Assembly (NCBI GenBank): GCA_029571985.1
Contig: JAKQVC010000048.1
Coordinates: forward strand, 114,705 to 178,704
DNA: 64,000 nucleotides
Direction of reading: 5' to 3'
Source: Bacteroidota bacterium
Lineage (GTDB): Bacteria > Bacteroidota > Bacteroidia > Chitinophagales > BACL12
Shown in pieces: positions 36,138-45,727 of this stretch. The position numbers and the translations under genes are program-made. Below the pieces are notes generated by a model, which ran no database searches, was not told the DNA's origin, and saw nothing but the letters and a program-made list of their open reading frames with translations. Numbering within the stretch: the first letter of the stretch is position 1; the number at the start of each line of letters is the position of its first letter.

Positions 36138-36656
36138 TTATTCAGAAATAAAAATTTGTTTTAATTCTTTTGCCTCTTCCGGTTTCATGCGGCCAGCCAG
36201 TATAAGCCGAAGTTCACGCCTGCGCAACGCAGAAACATAGCGCCGTTCTTCCTCTTCAGATTCCGGTGCAATCTGAGGTACAGCCACCGGTCGACCATCA
36301 TCATCCAATGCAACAAAAGTGAGATAGGCTTCATTGCATTTAACCTTTTCATGCGAACGAAAATTTTCTTTAAATACTTCCACATAAATTTCCATACTGC
36401 TGGTAAATGCTCGTGTCATGCGCGCTGAAATGGTAACGATGTCGCCAATTTTTAATGGCCGGCTAAAGGATACACTATCTACAGCAGCTGTAACGGCAAT
36501 CCGATTGGCATGTTTACTCGCACATATTCCGCAGGCAATATCCATCCACTTCAATAAATTACCACCCATCAGGTTGTGCATGGGATTGGTATCATTGGGC
36601 ATCACAATTTCCGTAAATACGGTTGCGCTTTCATTTACCTTTTTTGATGTTGTCAT
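36138..36656 (-). CDS. Acyl-CoA thioesterase, hot-dog fold
   Basis: 172 aa. The start VMPNDTNPMHNLMGGNLLKWMD is the signature of the cytosolic acyl-CoA hydrolase family (YciA/BACH type), with the catalytic Asn/Asp in this stretch. SFSRPLKIGDIV continues the hot-dog fold. Hydrolyses acyl-CoA to fatty acid and CoA; chain length unknown. Single gene on the minus strand, divergent from the DOPA-dioxygenase-like gene. Confidence 0.93.
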   Translation of the reverse strand: MTTSKKVNESATVFTEIVMPNDTNPMHNLMGGNLLKWMDIACGICASKHANRIAVTAAVDSVSFSRPLKIGDIVTISARMTRAFTSSMEIYVEVFKENFRSHEKVKCNEAYLTFVALDDDGRPVAVPQIAPESEEEERRYVSALRRRELRLILAGRMKPEEAKELKQIFISE

Positions 36657-36741
36657 TTTGTATCAATTGGTGCAAAGATAGATAATGCAGTTTTCAGGAC
36701 GCCTCGGCATCAACCGATAGCAATCCTGTGCCCACATCCTT

Positions 36742-36768
36742 CCCCTACCGCAAAAACATCCCCTACCG
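36742..36768. repeat. Direct repeat CCCCTACCG x2
   Basis: CCCCTACCG occurs at 36742-36750 and 36760-36768 (18-bp spacing between starts) in the divergent region between thioesterase and the dioxygenase-like gene. Possible binding sites. Confidence 0.4.
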
Positions 36769-36825
36769 GAAAGAGTTCGGTTTTTCACCGTACTTTCATC
36801 CCCGGAGGGAACGAAATCCCCTAAT

Positions 36826-36843
36826 TATATGTATATACATATA
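36826..36843. promoter_or_regulatory. 18-bp perfect palindrome upstream of dioxygenase-like gene
   Basis: TATATGTATATACATATA is a perfect palindrome ending 17 nt before the ATG at 36861, in the right place for an operator. It is AT-only apart from two bases, so chance contributes. Confidence 0.5.
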
Positions 36844-36860
36844 TTTCATATATTTACAGC

Positions 36861-37721
36861 ATGCATCGCAGAAACTTCATCAAAGCCGGAACCTTGGGCA
36901 TTATGACCATGCAACTTAAAGACCTGAACAACACCTTCACCGAAGAACAGGAGGTGGTGCAACCCGCTATGTTTGTTGGCCACGGGAATCCGATGAATGC
37001 CATTGAGGATAATGCCTTTAGTAAAAGCTGGGCTGAACAGGGCAAGTTGGTACCGGTGCCAAAAGCAATTTTATGTGTTTCTGCGCATTGGCTCACCAGA
37101 GGAACACGAGTTGCAGCCATCGAAAAACCTCCAACCATTCATGACTTTGGCGGGTTTCCGCAGGCTTTATTCGACGTGCAATATCCCGCTCCCGGATCAC
37201 CTGAAATGGCACGATTAACAAAGGAATTAATAACCAAAACCCAGGTAGAACTGGATGTTGAATGGGGTCTTGATCATGGCTGCTGGAGTGTATTAAACAA
37301 AATGTTTCCCGCAGCTGATATACCGGTATATCAATTGAGTATAGATTATTATCAAACTCCACAATATCATTATGAGCTGGCGCAGTTTTTAAAATCTTTG
37401 CGCAAAAAAGGTGTGATGATTATGGGTAGCGGCAATATTGTGCATAATCTCGGCCTCTTTAATATGACCGATACCGCTTATGACTGGGCTATTGAATTTG
37501 ATGCAAAAATTAAGGGCTTCATTGAAAAAGGCGATCATCAGTCGATTTTGGATTACAAATCGCTTGGACAATCGGCTACCTTAAGTGTGCCAACGCCTGA
37601 TCATTATTTTCCATTAATTTATGCACTTGGTGTAATGGAAAGCACGGAGCATGTGCGCTTTTTCAATGAAAAAACGACTGCCGGATCAATTTCTATGCGC
37701 TCATTTGTTACCACCACCTGA
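36861..37721 (+). CDS. 4,5-DOPA-extradiol-dioxygenase-like protein (YgiD family)
   Basis: 286 aa. Metal ligands typical of the family: VGHGNPMNA (His41), SAHWLTRG and GSGNIVHNLG. The family opens aromatic rings of catechols (LigB-type) with Zn or Fe. The N-terminus HRRNFIKAGTLG looks like a weak Tat-type leader, missing from most homologues. A palindrome and a possible TATATTTA box lie upstream. Its 3' end overlaps the convergent hypothetical gene by 21 bp. Confidence 0.9.
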   Translation: MHRRNFIKAGTLGIMTMQLKDLNNTFTEEQEVVQPAMFVGHGNPMNAIEDNAFSKSWAEQGKLVPVPKAILCVSAHWLTRGTRVAAIEKPPTIHDFGGFPQALFDVQYPAPGSPEMARLTKELITKTQVELDVEWGLDHGCWSVLNKMFPAADIPVYQLSIDYYQTPQYHYELAQFLKSLRKKGVMIMGSGNIVHNLGLFNMTDTAYDWAIEFDAKIKGFIEKGDHQSILDYKSLGQSATLSVPTPDHYFPLIYALGVMESTEHVRFFNEKTTAGSISMRSFVTTT

Positions 37722-38048
37722 TTGACCGGTAGCAGTATGTTTTCTGCGTGATTCGATGAATCGCTCAATACGCTGACCATCAAGCCATTGGGCTTTTTTT
37801 CCGGCAACCAGCTCTTCCTGCACAACAATACCGGTAGTTGAAGAAACCACCCCACTCGTTCCCAAAGAAAATCCGGAGTGCGGTATTGGTGAAGAAGCCT
37901 GTGGTGTATTTACCTGCACAGCTATTGTTTCAGTTGAAGGAAACTTCATGGCATATGCCGATGCAAATGCATTGGCCGGTAATCGCATCTGGGCTTGGGC
38001 AGCCATTACGAAGCAAATGCAAGTTAAACTCAACAAAATCCTTTTCAT
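37701..38048 (-). CDS. Hypothetical exported protein
   Basis: 115 aa from ATG 38048 (MKRILLSLTCICFVMAAQA, signal peptide); 12 codons open upstream are rejected. The mature part is Ser/Thr/Gln-rich, with a basic segment QRIERFIESRRKH near the end and QSGGGNK at the C-terminus. No known family. Its 3' end overlaps the dioxygenase-like gene by 21 bp, convergently. A TACTTTTG box at 38081-38074 could be the -7 element. Confidence 0.6.
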   Translation of the reverse strand: MKRILLSLTCICFVMAAQAQMRLPANAFASAYAMKFPSTETIAVQVNTPQASSPIPHSGFSLGTSGVVSSTTGIVVQEELVAGKKAQWLDGQRIERFIESRRKHTATGQSGGGNK

Positions 38049-38233
38049 ACAATTCCTTTTAGTGCTAATACGACAAAAGTACATCGGAATTGTATACGCG
38101 CTTCAGCAGCATATGAATTTGACAATAATCTGAGGATTCAGGCCAGAAAATCCACCGCCGCTGCACTTCAAGGGAACCTTTTTTGCGGAAAACAGGGTGA
38201 AAAAGTGATTAAAAAACCCTCGCTTCCATTTTA

Positions 38234-38241
38234 TATCTTTG
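38234..38241 (+). promoter_or_regulatory. -7 box TATCTTTG of sucC
   Basis: Full match to TAnnTTTG, 16 nt before the ATG at 38258. No convincing TTG at -33. Confidence 0.55.
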
Positions 38242-38257
38242 CCGAAAATCAACATAC

Positions 38258-39448
38258 ATGAACCTCCACGAATATCAGGGCAAGGAATTAGTAAAACGCT
38301 ATGGCGTAAAAATTCAGGAAGGTATACCGGTAGACAGTCCGGAACAGGCTGTGGAAGCAGCCCGTCAGTTACAATCTGATACCGGTACATCCATTTGGGT
38401 GGTAAAAGCCCAGATACATGCTGGCGGTCGCGGTAAAGCGGGAGGTGTTAAAGTGGCTAAATCGTTAGATGAAGTGTATGAAAAAGCCAGTAAAATTTTA
38501 GGTGCTACACTGGTAACGCCACAAACAGGAGCAAAAGGTAAAGTTGTTCATAAAGTATTGATTGCTCAGGATGTATATTATCCGGGGCCTTCCGATACGA
38601 AGGAGTTTTACATGAGTATTTTACTGGATCGCGAAAAAAGCCGGAATGTGATTATTTACAGCACAGAAGGCGGTATGGATATTGAAGAGGTGGCTGAAAA
38701 CCATCCGGATAAACTTCATAAAGAATGGGTAGATCCGGCATTAGGTATACAGGGCTTCCAGGCACGTCGTATTGCCTTCAACCTCGGCTTAAGCGGCAAT
38801 GCATTCAAAGAAATGGTGAAGTTTGTGGGCAGTCTGTATAATGCCTATGTTGGCAACGACTGCAGCATGCTGGAAATCAATCCTGTTTTAAAAACGTCGG
38901 ATGATAAAATCATTGCTGTTGACACCAAATGTGTTATAGATAATAATGCCCTTTATCGCCATGCAGATGTGCAGGGAATGCGGGATATTACCGAAGAGGA
39001 TCCAACAGAAGTTGAGGCCGGAGCTGCCGGTTTGAACTTTGTTAAATTGGATGGCAACGTGGGATGTATGGTAAATGGCGCTGGTTTGGCGATGGCAACC
39101 ATGGATATCATTAAGGCGAGTGGTGGAAATCCGGCAAACTTCCTCGATGTTGGGGGTACTGCGGATGCCAAGCGCGTTGAAACTGCCTTTAAAATCATCC
39201 TGAAAGACCCAAATGTGAAGGCGATTCTGGTGAATATTTTCGGCGGTATCGTGCGTTGCGACCGGGTTGCTCAAGGTGTTATTGATGCTTATAAGAACAT
39301 TGGCACCATTAACGTGCCCATCATCGTTCGTTTGCAGGGCACAAATGCTGAAGAAGCTAAAAAAATGATAGATGAAAGCGGACTTCAGGTGCGTTCGGCC
39401 ATCCTCTTAAGGGAAGCCGCAACCCTGGTGAAAGAAGCTGTGGGATAA
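38258..39448 (+). CDS. sucC: Succinate-CoA ligase (ADP-forming) beta subunit
   Basis: 396 aa, near the E. coli length of 388. TCA-cycle enzyme converting succinyl-CoA to succinate with ATP formation. ATP-grasp N-terminus NLHEYQGKELVKRYGV, RGKAGGVKV, and the C-terminal CoA-ligase domain with NGAGLAMATMDI and GGIVRCD. The alpha subunit gene sucD is not adjacent, so the two subunits are encoded apart here. Single-gene transcript with its own terminator. Confidence 0.97.
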   Translation: MNLHEYQGKELVKRYGVKIQEGIPVDSPEQAVEAARQLQSDTGTSIWVVKAQIHAGGRGKAGGVKVAKSLDEVYEKASKILGATLVTPQTGAKGKVVHKVLIAQDVYYPGPSDTKEFYMSILLDREKSRNVIIYSTEGGMDIEEVAENHPDKLHKEWVDPALGIQGFQARRIAFNLGLSGNAFKEMVKFVGSLYNAYVGNDCSMLEINPVLKTSDDKIIAVDTKCVIDNNALYRHADVQGMRDITEEDPTEVEAGAAGLNFVKLDGNVGCMVNGAGLAMATMDIIKASGGNPANFLDVGGTADAKRVETAFKIILKDPNVKAILVNIFGGIVRCDRVAQGVIDAYKNIGTINVPIIVRLQGTNAEEAKKMIDESGLQVRSAILLREAATLVKEAVG

Positions 39449-39480
39449 TCCTGCATTTCATCAACTTATACGATTATACA

Positions 39481-39504
39481 GGCTGCCGTGAGGCGGCCTT
39501 TTTT
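39481..39504 (+). terminator. Rho-independent terminator of sucC
   Basis: GGCTGCC pairs with GGCGGCC over GTGA, followed by six T. Confidence 0.85.
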
Positions 39505-39584
39505 ATTCCGGAAACAACCTGACAGTTCAATGCCTTAAATTGTCCAAATAACGCCCCCTCGCCGCCTTAAGGCCTACCGGAAAT

Positions 39585-39618
39585 AAAAAGAGACCGAATA
39601 GAAATCCGGTCTCTTTTT
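39585..39618. terminator. Terminator of small HTH gene (bidirectional)
   Basis: AAAAAGAGACCG (39585-39596) pairs with CGGTCTCTTTTT (39607-39618) over a 10-nt loop. It lies downstream of the minus-strand gene at 39675. Confidence 0.8.
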
Positions 39619-39674
39619 GGCAGAACTTTCCCACTTGTGCGAATGGGATGATTGTTCGAATGTTTTTGCAGCTG

Positions 39675-39938
39675 TTAATTGAGGGCTGCCTGTTTGTGCT
39701 CATCCAGAATACGCATGGCGGCATTCAGAATGGCGGTATCTTCCAACCTGACTACCCCGCCTGATACACCCTTTTCAAAGTGGACATCGGCAATTTTACC
39801 CGGCGCCTCGAAATGCTCGGCTCCAAAGTAATTTCTGACGGTGTCTACCTCTAAATGGAGTTCATGCGCAATGCGTTCCATACTGCCGTGTGGCAGGGAA
39901 TCCTTGATGTGCCGTAGTTCTTCGAATGTAATGACCAT
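39675..39938 (-). CDS. Small HTH DNA-binding protein
   Basis: 87 aa. The first half is a helix-turn-helix candidate: LPHGSMERIAHELHLEVDTVRNYFG has the sigma/LuxR-like HTH pattern (given here by its ends; recognition helix around VDTVRNYFG). The second half is an acidic segment (GVVRLEDTAILNAAMRILDEH). It resembles small conserved Bacteroidota proteins of unknown role. Likely a regulator or nucleoid-associated protein, but no target is visible. Single gene with its own terminator. Confidence 0.75.
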   Translation of the reverse strand: MVITFEELRHIKDSLPHGSMERIAHELHLEVDTVRNYFGAEHFEAPGKIADVHFEKGVSGGVVRLEDTAILNAAMRILDEHKQAALN

Positions 39939-40242
39939 AAGTGTACTATTTTGTGAAATGAATATGGTTCAGGTAAGCGAATACGATACTAAGGCTTAAG
40001 TTTTAGAAATCCAAATATCAGTTATAAAATATTTCTAAACACCTATTTAGATTACTTTGGCACTTATTTTGTTGCACTCGCGGATTTCGGGATACCGCTT
40101 ACCTTTAACCTGACTTCTTCTACAATATATGTCAGACGACGACCCCCTTCCGGTAAAAAAAGCGTACACTTGCTTTACCGTTTTACTGTGTAATCAGCGT
40201 TATACATTTTTAACTTCATGTAAATCCTAACCCAATATACCT
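39939..40242. other. Non-coding divergent region between HTH gene and macroglobulin gene
   Basis: 304 bp without a gene. A hairpin CGGTAAA...TTTACCG with a bulge and a TTTT tail lies at 40151-40184, in the leader of the macroglobulin gene, and could be an attenuator or a stability element. No clear TAnnTTTG box is seen for the downstream gene, and nothing else is recognised. Confidence 0.4.
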
Positions 40243-43200
40243 ATGAGGGCTTCTGCTTTATGGTTGAGCGCTTTGTTGCTCATTTTGGCTTCATGTAATG
40301 CCGACCGGAATTTTATCGCCATCGATTCGAAGGCATTTGATGATGAAATTGAGGTTGTACAAAACCTGGATTTCAAACTCAACAAACATATCTTCAACGA
40401 TTCGTTGTTCGACACCTGGACGGATGCTGAACTCGTTACTTTTGATCCACCTGTTAAGGGCAGATTTCGGATTGTTTCATCTGACGCGTTTTATTTCTCG
40501 CCATTTGAGCATTTTGCCGAAAGTGAAATGTATACCGCTACACTCAATAAAGCCATATACGATTTCACCAATGTGACTACGCAAATAAAAACAGCTGCGG
40601 AGCATTTCCATACACCACTTCTGGAAATAAATTCCATTAACACCTATTGGTATCTGGATAACCAAACAAATTCAGTAAAACTTAATGCTGACATTCTGTT
40701 TAACGCAAACATTAATCCCGCAGCGCTGAGTCCGCTTTTATCGGTTCAGGTGAATGACGCAGAAGTGACTTCTTCAATTACCATTGCACAAGCTGCTGCT
40801 ACAATACCGGTGAGTATCGGCGGACTTGACCCTAAAAATCCATCAAATCATATCAGCCTGGAAATAAAACCAGGTTTAAGTGCACCTGGCAGCCGTTACA
40901 AAACGGAAAAACCGATTCGAACACAAGTAGACATTCCTCCGGTTGAAGATCTGGAAATCAAAGATGTAACTGCTGAACACGATGGTTTATCAGGTACGGT
41001 TACTGTAGTAACCAACCAGCAAATCAGCAATCCCAATCTGGAGCAACTCATTCAAATTGACCCGAAGGTTGATTTTACCGTAGAGCGCACCTTAAATGGT
41101 TTAATTATTAATAGCGAAGGTTTTAATCCGTCTACCACTTACACATTAACCTTATCAGACCAATTAACAGGTGTGGCAGGCGGTAAAATGGTGGATGCGT
41201 TCAAACAATCCATTGCCTTTGGAGAAATGGAGCCACAGGTAGAATTTGTATCCAATACTGCCAAATACCTGAGCGCAAAAGGACAACGCAATTTAGCCTT
41301 TCGCATCGTGAATGTACCCAAGGTAAAGGTGGAAGTGATAAAAATATATGAAAACAATATTTTGAATTTCATGCGCGATGGATTTGAATGGGATTGGTAT
41401 GAATCGTATGATGAGGAAGAACAATATTGGGACTATCACGACTACCGCAGTGTGCGCACAGAATTATATGGTAATGTAGTTTATAGTAAAGAATATGAAT
41501 CTTCTAAATTAGAAAAGTATAGTGGCTCCAGGATTCTGAACCTCGACTTTTCAGATAAATTGGAAAAATTTGATGGCATCTATGTTGTCCGCGTATCCGC
41601 AACAGATAAACAGTGGCTTACTGATGCACAGGTGGTTAGTGTATCGGATATTGGTTTAATTGCGAAAGCATCGGAAGATGAATTACTGGTATTCGCTAAC
41701 TCCCTGCAAACTGCCGAACCAATGAGCGGCATCAAAATTTCCTTCATTAGCTCGAACAATCAAAAATTATACACGGCAACCACCGATAAAAGTGGTGTTG
41801 CGGTATTTACTGGTATCAAAAAAGAATTCCCTGAGTTTTCTGTTAATTTAATTACCGCAAAATCAGGGACAGATTATACCTACCTCCCATTCAGTCAAAC
41901 GGAAGTTTCTACATCCCGCTTCGAAGTGGGCGGTAAACGTATAAATGAAACCGGTTTAGACGCATTTCTCTATCCTGAACGTGACTTATATCGCCCTGGC
42001 GAAACCATGCATATCGCGGGCATTATTCGCGGCTACGACTGGTCGATACCGGAACCTATACCGGTGCGTATTCAAGTGAATAGCCCGTCAGGTAAAGAAT
42101 TTAAGTCCGTGCGCAAAACCCTCAGTAACCAGGGCGGGTTTGAAACAGCCATAGAAATACCGAATGGTGTTATGACAGGCACCTATACGGTTCAATTATA
42201 CTCGAGCAATGATATTGTTTTAGCCACCAAATATATCAGCGTTGAAGAGTTTATGCCTGATCGTATAAAGGTGACTGCGCGCAATAACAAAAAAGAATAT
42301 AAACCGGGAGAAACCATCACCTCAACCATTCAGGCTGATAATTTATATGGAACGCCTGCCTCTGAACGCAATTGGCAAAGCGAATTAAATATTTGGCCTG
42401 ACCCATTTTATTCTTCAAAGTATCCAAATTTTGATTTCACCATATACGATGGAGAAGACTATTTTGAAACCTTAACCACCGAAGGACAAACTGATGAGGC
42501 CGGCGCCGGTGTTGCCACCTATGATATCAATGCCAATTATGCTAACCAGGGCATTTTACAAGGTCGAATTTTAACAACGGTATTTGATGAATCAGGTCGT
42601 CCGGTATATGCTACTGAAGATTTCAAAATTGTAACGCAGCAGACCATGGTGGGTGTTGGCAATATTGACTATTACGTTAGAACAAAAACCCCATTAAAAG
42701 TACCCGTTATTGCGGTAGATAAGGACGATAAGGGGTTGCGCAGTACCGAGGCCAAGATTGAGGTCATTAAATTTGAATATGAAACGGTTATTGAACGAAA
42801 TAATCATTATTATACCTATCGTTCAAATGAGAAGGCGAAAATAGTTCAATCACACACCGTTAAGGTAAATGGCGAAAGCACCGCAGTATGGTTTACACCG
42901 GAACAATCCGGTAAATACGAAATTCGCGTACATCTGGGTAATGCGGCCACCTATGTGAAACAGCAATTTTATGCATATGGATTTGGTACTACCCAAAATA
43001 ACGCCTTTGAAGTAAGCACAGAAGGTAATGTGCAGATTGTTTCGGATAAAGAAAAATATCAGACTGGTGAAACCGCTAATTTATTATTTACTACACCTTT
43101 CAACGGAAACTTATTAGTTACAGTTGAACGCAATCATGTTTTAGAGCATCATTATATCAAGACTGAGAAAAAATCTGCTTCTCTAACCGTAAAACTGGAT

Positions 43201-45633
43201 CAAAGCCATGTGCCAAATATTTTTGTAACAGCTACACTATTCCGTCCCAATGATGACAGCGGAATGCCATTAACAGTAGCGCATGGTATTGTGAATCTGA
43301 AAGTAGATAACGCTTCTAAACATATCCCGCTAACCGTTACGCACGAAAAACAATCGCGTTCTAATAAAAAGCAAACCATCCAAATTAAAACTGCTCCGAA
43401 TGCGCAATTAACCGTGGCCGTTGTTGATGAAGGTATTCTGCAAATTAAAAATTTTGAAACACCGGATCCATACAAGTGGTTTTACATGCAACATGCCCTA
43501 GGCGTGATGAGTTATGATATGTATGCACAATTATATCCGGAAATATACCTGAAGAAAATGCTGAGTGGTGGTGACGGGGGCATGATGGAAGGTAGGTTAA
43601 ATCCAATGACGGCTAATCGGGTAAAACTCGTCAGTTTCTGGAGTGGCATTATTACTGCAGATGCATCCGGCAAGGCCAGTTATACGATAGATATTCCACA
43701 ATTCAGTGGCGATTTACGGGTGATGGTTGCTGCATACAAACAGGACCAATTCGGTGCCAGCGAAACACATATGAAAGTAGCCGACCCGATTGTTGTTACC
43801 ACTTCACTCCCACGGTTTTTAACACCGGGCGATACCATTACACTTCCTGTCACACTGGCTAATACCACAGCTAAAGCGGCTAATGGAAATGTGAAGGTTA
43901 CGGTTGAAGGTCCGTTGAAGATTGTAGGAAGTACGAATGCCTCCTTTGACGCAAAAGCCAATAAGGAAACACGCACAGCCTTTAAATTATATACTACCGG
44001 CTCTACAGGTGTAGGAAAGGTAACCGTGCAGGTGCAGGCATTAAATGAAACATTTACGGATGTAACAGAAATTGCTATTCGTCCTCCGGGCTCCTTGCAG
44101 ATGTATTCGGGTGAAGGTGTTCTGCATAACAGCGGAAAAGCTTCTGTCGCTATGACGAATAACCTGATTCCTGAAACTGCGACAGCCAAATTAATTGTGA
44201 GCAGGTCGCCATTGATTAAATACACGAACAGTCTGGATTATTTGGTGCATTATCCATATGGCTGTGTCGAACAAATTACATCAACCGCCTTCCCGCAACT
44301 CTATTATGCGGATTTAGTAAAATCCATGTATAAAAAGGAAACAAATACAATTGATCCTGCATACAATGTGCAGGAAGCCATCCGCATTTTACAAAGTATG
44401 CAAATGCATAATGGTGCATTAAGTTATTGGCCGGGTGGCGGTTCGGAAAGCTGGTGGGGAACTGCGTATGCCTCTCATTTCCTGGTTGAAGCTAAAAAAG
44501 CAGGCTACGATGTAGATAATCGCACGTTAGATAAAATGCTCGGATATCTGAAAACATCCTTAAAGCAAAAGCGCACGTTTGTGTATTACTATAATTCCAG
44601 CTACAAGCGCGAAGTGGCTAGTAAAGAAATCTTTTACAGTTTGTATGTTCTGGCACTCGCCGGAAAAGCGGAAGTCAGTACCATGAATTATTACAAGGCA
44701 AATCTGAGTATGCTTACGCTCGATAGTAAGTACCTACTGGCTACATCCTATTTGCTGGCAGGAGATAAGAAAAGCAGCGACAGGGTAATGCCTCCTGAGT
44801 TTGCCGGTGAGGAATCCAATAAAGAATTTTCAGGAAGCTTCTCCTCCCCTATTCGCGACCGTGCGCTTATTCTAAACAGCCTCTTGGAAGCCGATCCGAA
44901 CAATCAGCAAATAGGACGTTTGGCTCAGCAATTAAGTTCAATGGTTCAGGATCAGACGTATATGAATACGCAGGAAAGATCTTTCACCTTCCTGGCCTTC
45001 GGAAAAATTGCCGCCAAAAATAAAAATGCAGATATTAAAGGTGTGGTGAAAGCCAACGGAAAAGAAATAGGTAAATTCGATGGCAAAGACCTCATTATTG
45101 AAGACGCTTCATTGTTGAATAAAAATATCACCATCGAATCAACGGGTTCGGGTGATCTTTATTACTTCTGGTCCACCAGAGGATTAACCAGTGACGGCTC
45201 CTATGTGCAGGAAGACAGCAAATTGAAAGTGCGTAAAACTTTCTACGATCGTTGGGGAAAACAAATGGATTTGCGCAATGTGCAACAGAACGATTTAATT
45301 GTCGTTAAAATCACCCTGCAAACTTCAACAGGCTTCGTAGACAATATTGCTATCACCGATATCTTGCCTGCTGGTTTCGAAATTGAAAATGACCGCTTGA
45401 GATCCACTTCTTCACTTACCTGGATTAAGGATCAAAGCACACCAGAGTATGAAGACATTCGTGATGACCGGATTAATATATTCACGCAAGGCTCTACCCA
45501 AATTCGAACATTCTATTATACGGTGCGTGCCGTAACACCGGGCACCTTCAAAATGGGTCCTGTTTCAGCCATGGCCATGTATGACGAATCTTACCACAGT
45601 TATCATGGAGATGGTTGGGTGAAAATTAAATAA
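40243..45633 (+). CDS. Bacterial alpha-2-macroglobulin-family lipoprotein with thioester
   Basis: 1796 aa. Lipobox LASC (Cys18). Long series of macroglobulin-like beta domains, a bait-like region, and the thioester motif GCVEQ with Cys1341 and Gln1344, then the helical thioester domain (about 1340-1600) and a terminal receptor-like domain. The intact CxEQ means it can bind attacking proteases covalently, as in E. coli YfhM (ECAM), where it guards the periplasm when the wall is damaged. Its usual partner penicillin-binding protein 1C is encoded 2.9 kb downstream, separated by two genes. A bidirectional terminator follows. Confidence 0.94.
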   Translation: MRASALWLSALLLILASCNADRNFIAIDSKAFDDEIEVVQNLDFKLNKHIFNDSLFDTWTDAELVTFDPPVKGRFRIVSSDAFYFSPFEHFAESEMYTATLNKAIYDFTNVTTQIKTAAEHFHTPLLEINSINTYWYLDNQTNSVKLNADILFNANINPAALSPLLSVQVNDAEVTSSITIAQAAATIPVSIGGLDPKNPSNHISLEIKPGLSAPGSRYKTEKPIRTQVDIPPVEDLEIKDVTAEHDGLSGTVTVVTNQQISNPNLEQLIQIDPKVDFTVERTLNGLIINSEGFNPSTTYTLTLSDQLTGVAGGKMVDAFKQSIAFGEMEPQVEFVSNTAKYLSAKGQRNLAFRIVNVPKVKVEVIKIYENNILNFMRDGFEWDWYESYDEEEQYWDYHDYRSVRTELYGNVVYSKEYESSKLEKYSGSRILNLDFSDKLEKFDGIYVVRVSATDKQWLTDAQVVSVSDIGLIAKASEDELLVFANSLQTAEPMSGIKISFISSNNQKLYTATTDKSGVAVFTGIKKEFPEFSVNLITAKSGTDYTYLPFSQTEVSTSRFEVGGKRINETGLDAFLYPERDLYRPGETMHIAGIIRGYDWSIPEPIPVRIQVNSPSGKEFKSVRKTLSNQGGFETAIEIPNGVMTGTYTVQLYSSNDIVLATKYISVEEFMPDRIKVTARNNKKEYKPGETITSTIQADNLYGTPASERNWQSELNIWPDPFYSSKYPNFDFTIYDGEDYFETLTTEGQTDEAGAGVATYDINANYANQGILQGRILTTVFDESGRPVYATEDFKIVTQQTMVGVGNIDYYVRTKTPLKVPVIAVDKDDKGLRSTEAKIEVIKFEYETVIERNNHYYTYRSNEKAKIVQSHTVKVNGESTAVWFTPEQSGKYEIRVHLGNAATYVKQQFYAYGFGTTQNNAFEVSTEGNVQIVSDKEKYQTGETANLLFTTPFNGNLLVTVERNHVLEHHYIKTEKKSASLTVKLDQSHVPNIFVTATLFRPNDDSGMPLTVAHGIVNLKVDNASKHIPLTVTHEKQSRSNKKQTIQIKTAPNAQLTVAVVDEGILQIKNFETPDPYKWFYMQHALGVMSYDMYAQLYPEIYLKKMLSGGDGGMMEGRLNPMTANRVKLVSFWSGIITADASGKASYTIDIPQFSGDLRVMVAAYKQDQFGASETHMKVADPIVVTTSLPRFLTPGDTITLPVTLANTTAKAANGNVKVTVEGPLKIVGSTNASFDAKANKETRTAFKLYTTGSTGVGKVTVQVQALNETFTDVTEIAIRPPGSLQMYSGEGVLHNSGKASVAMTNNLIPETATAKLIVSRSPLIKYTNSLDYLVHYPYGCVEQITSTAFPQLYYADLVKSMYKKETNTIDPAYNVQEAIRILQSMQMHNGALSYWPGGGSESWWGTAYASHFLVEAKKAGYDVDNRTLDKMLGYLKTSLKQKRTFVYYYNSSYKREVASKEIFYSLYVLALAGKAEVSTMNYYKANLSMLTLDSKYLLATSYLLAGDKKSSDRVMPPEFAGEESNKEFSGSFSSPIRDRALILNSLLEADPNNQQIGRLAQQLSSMVQDQTYMNTQERSFTFLAFGKIAAKNKNADIKGVVKANGKEIGKFDGKDLIIEDASLLNKNITIESTGSGDLYYFWSTRGLTSDGSYVQEDSKLKVRKTFYDRWGKQMDLRNVQQNDLIVVKITLQTSTGFVDNIAITDILPAGFEIENDRLRSTSSLTWIKDQSTPEYEDIRDDRINIFTQGSTQIRTFYYTVRAVTPGTFKMGPVSAMAMYDESYHSYHGDGWVKIK

Positions 45634-45646
45634 CCATATCAATCCC

Positions 45647-45688
45647 AAAAAAAAATAGCGACTGGATATTCAGTCGCTATTTTTTTTA
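45647..45688. terminator. Bidirectional terminator after macroglobulin gene
   Basis: AAAAATAGCGACTG (45651-45664) pairs with CAGTCGCTATTTTT (45671-45684) over GATATT; T runs on both sides. Serves both the macroglobulin gene and the minus-strand SGNH gene. Confidence 0.9.
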
Positions 45689-45727
45689 TTCCTCAGTTCC
45701 TTTGTTTGAGAATGGGATTAATTACCA

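Noticed and set aside
43680..44225. 181-codon minus-strand frame inside the macroglobulin gene
   Set aside because: Overlaps a clearly coding frame with a conserved thioester region; shadow of codon bias.
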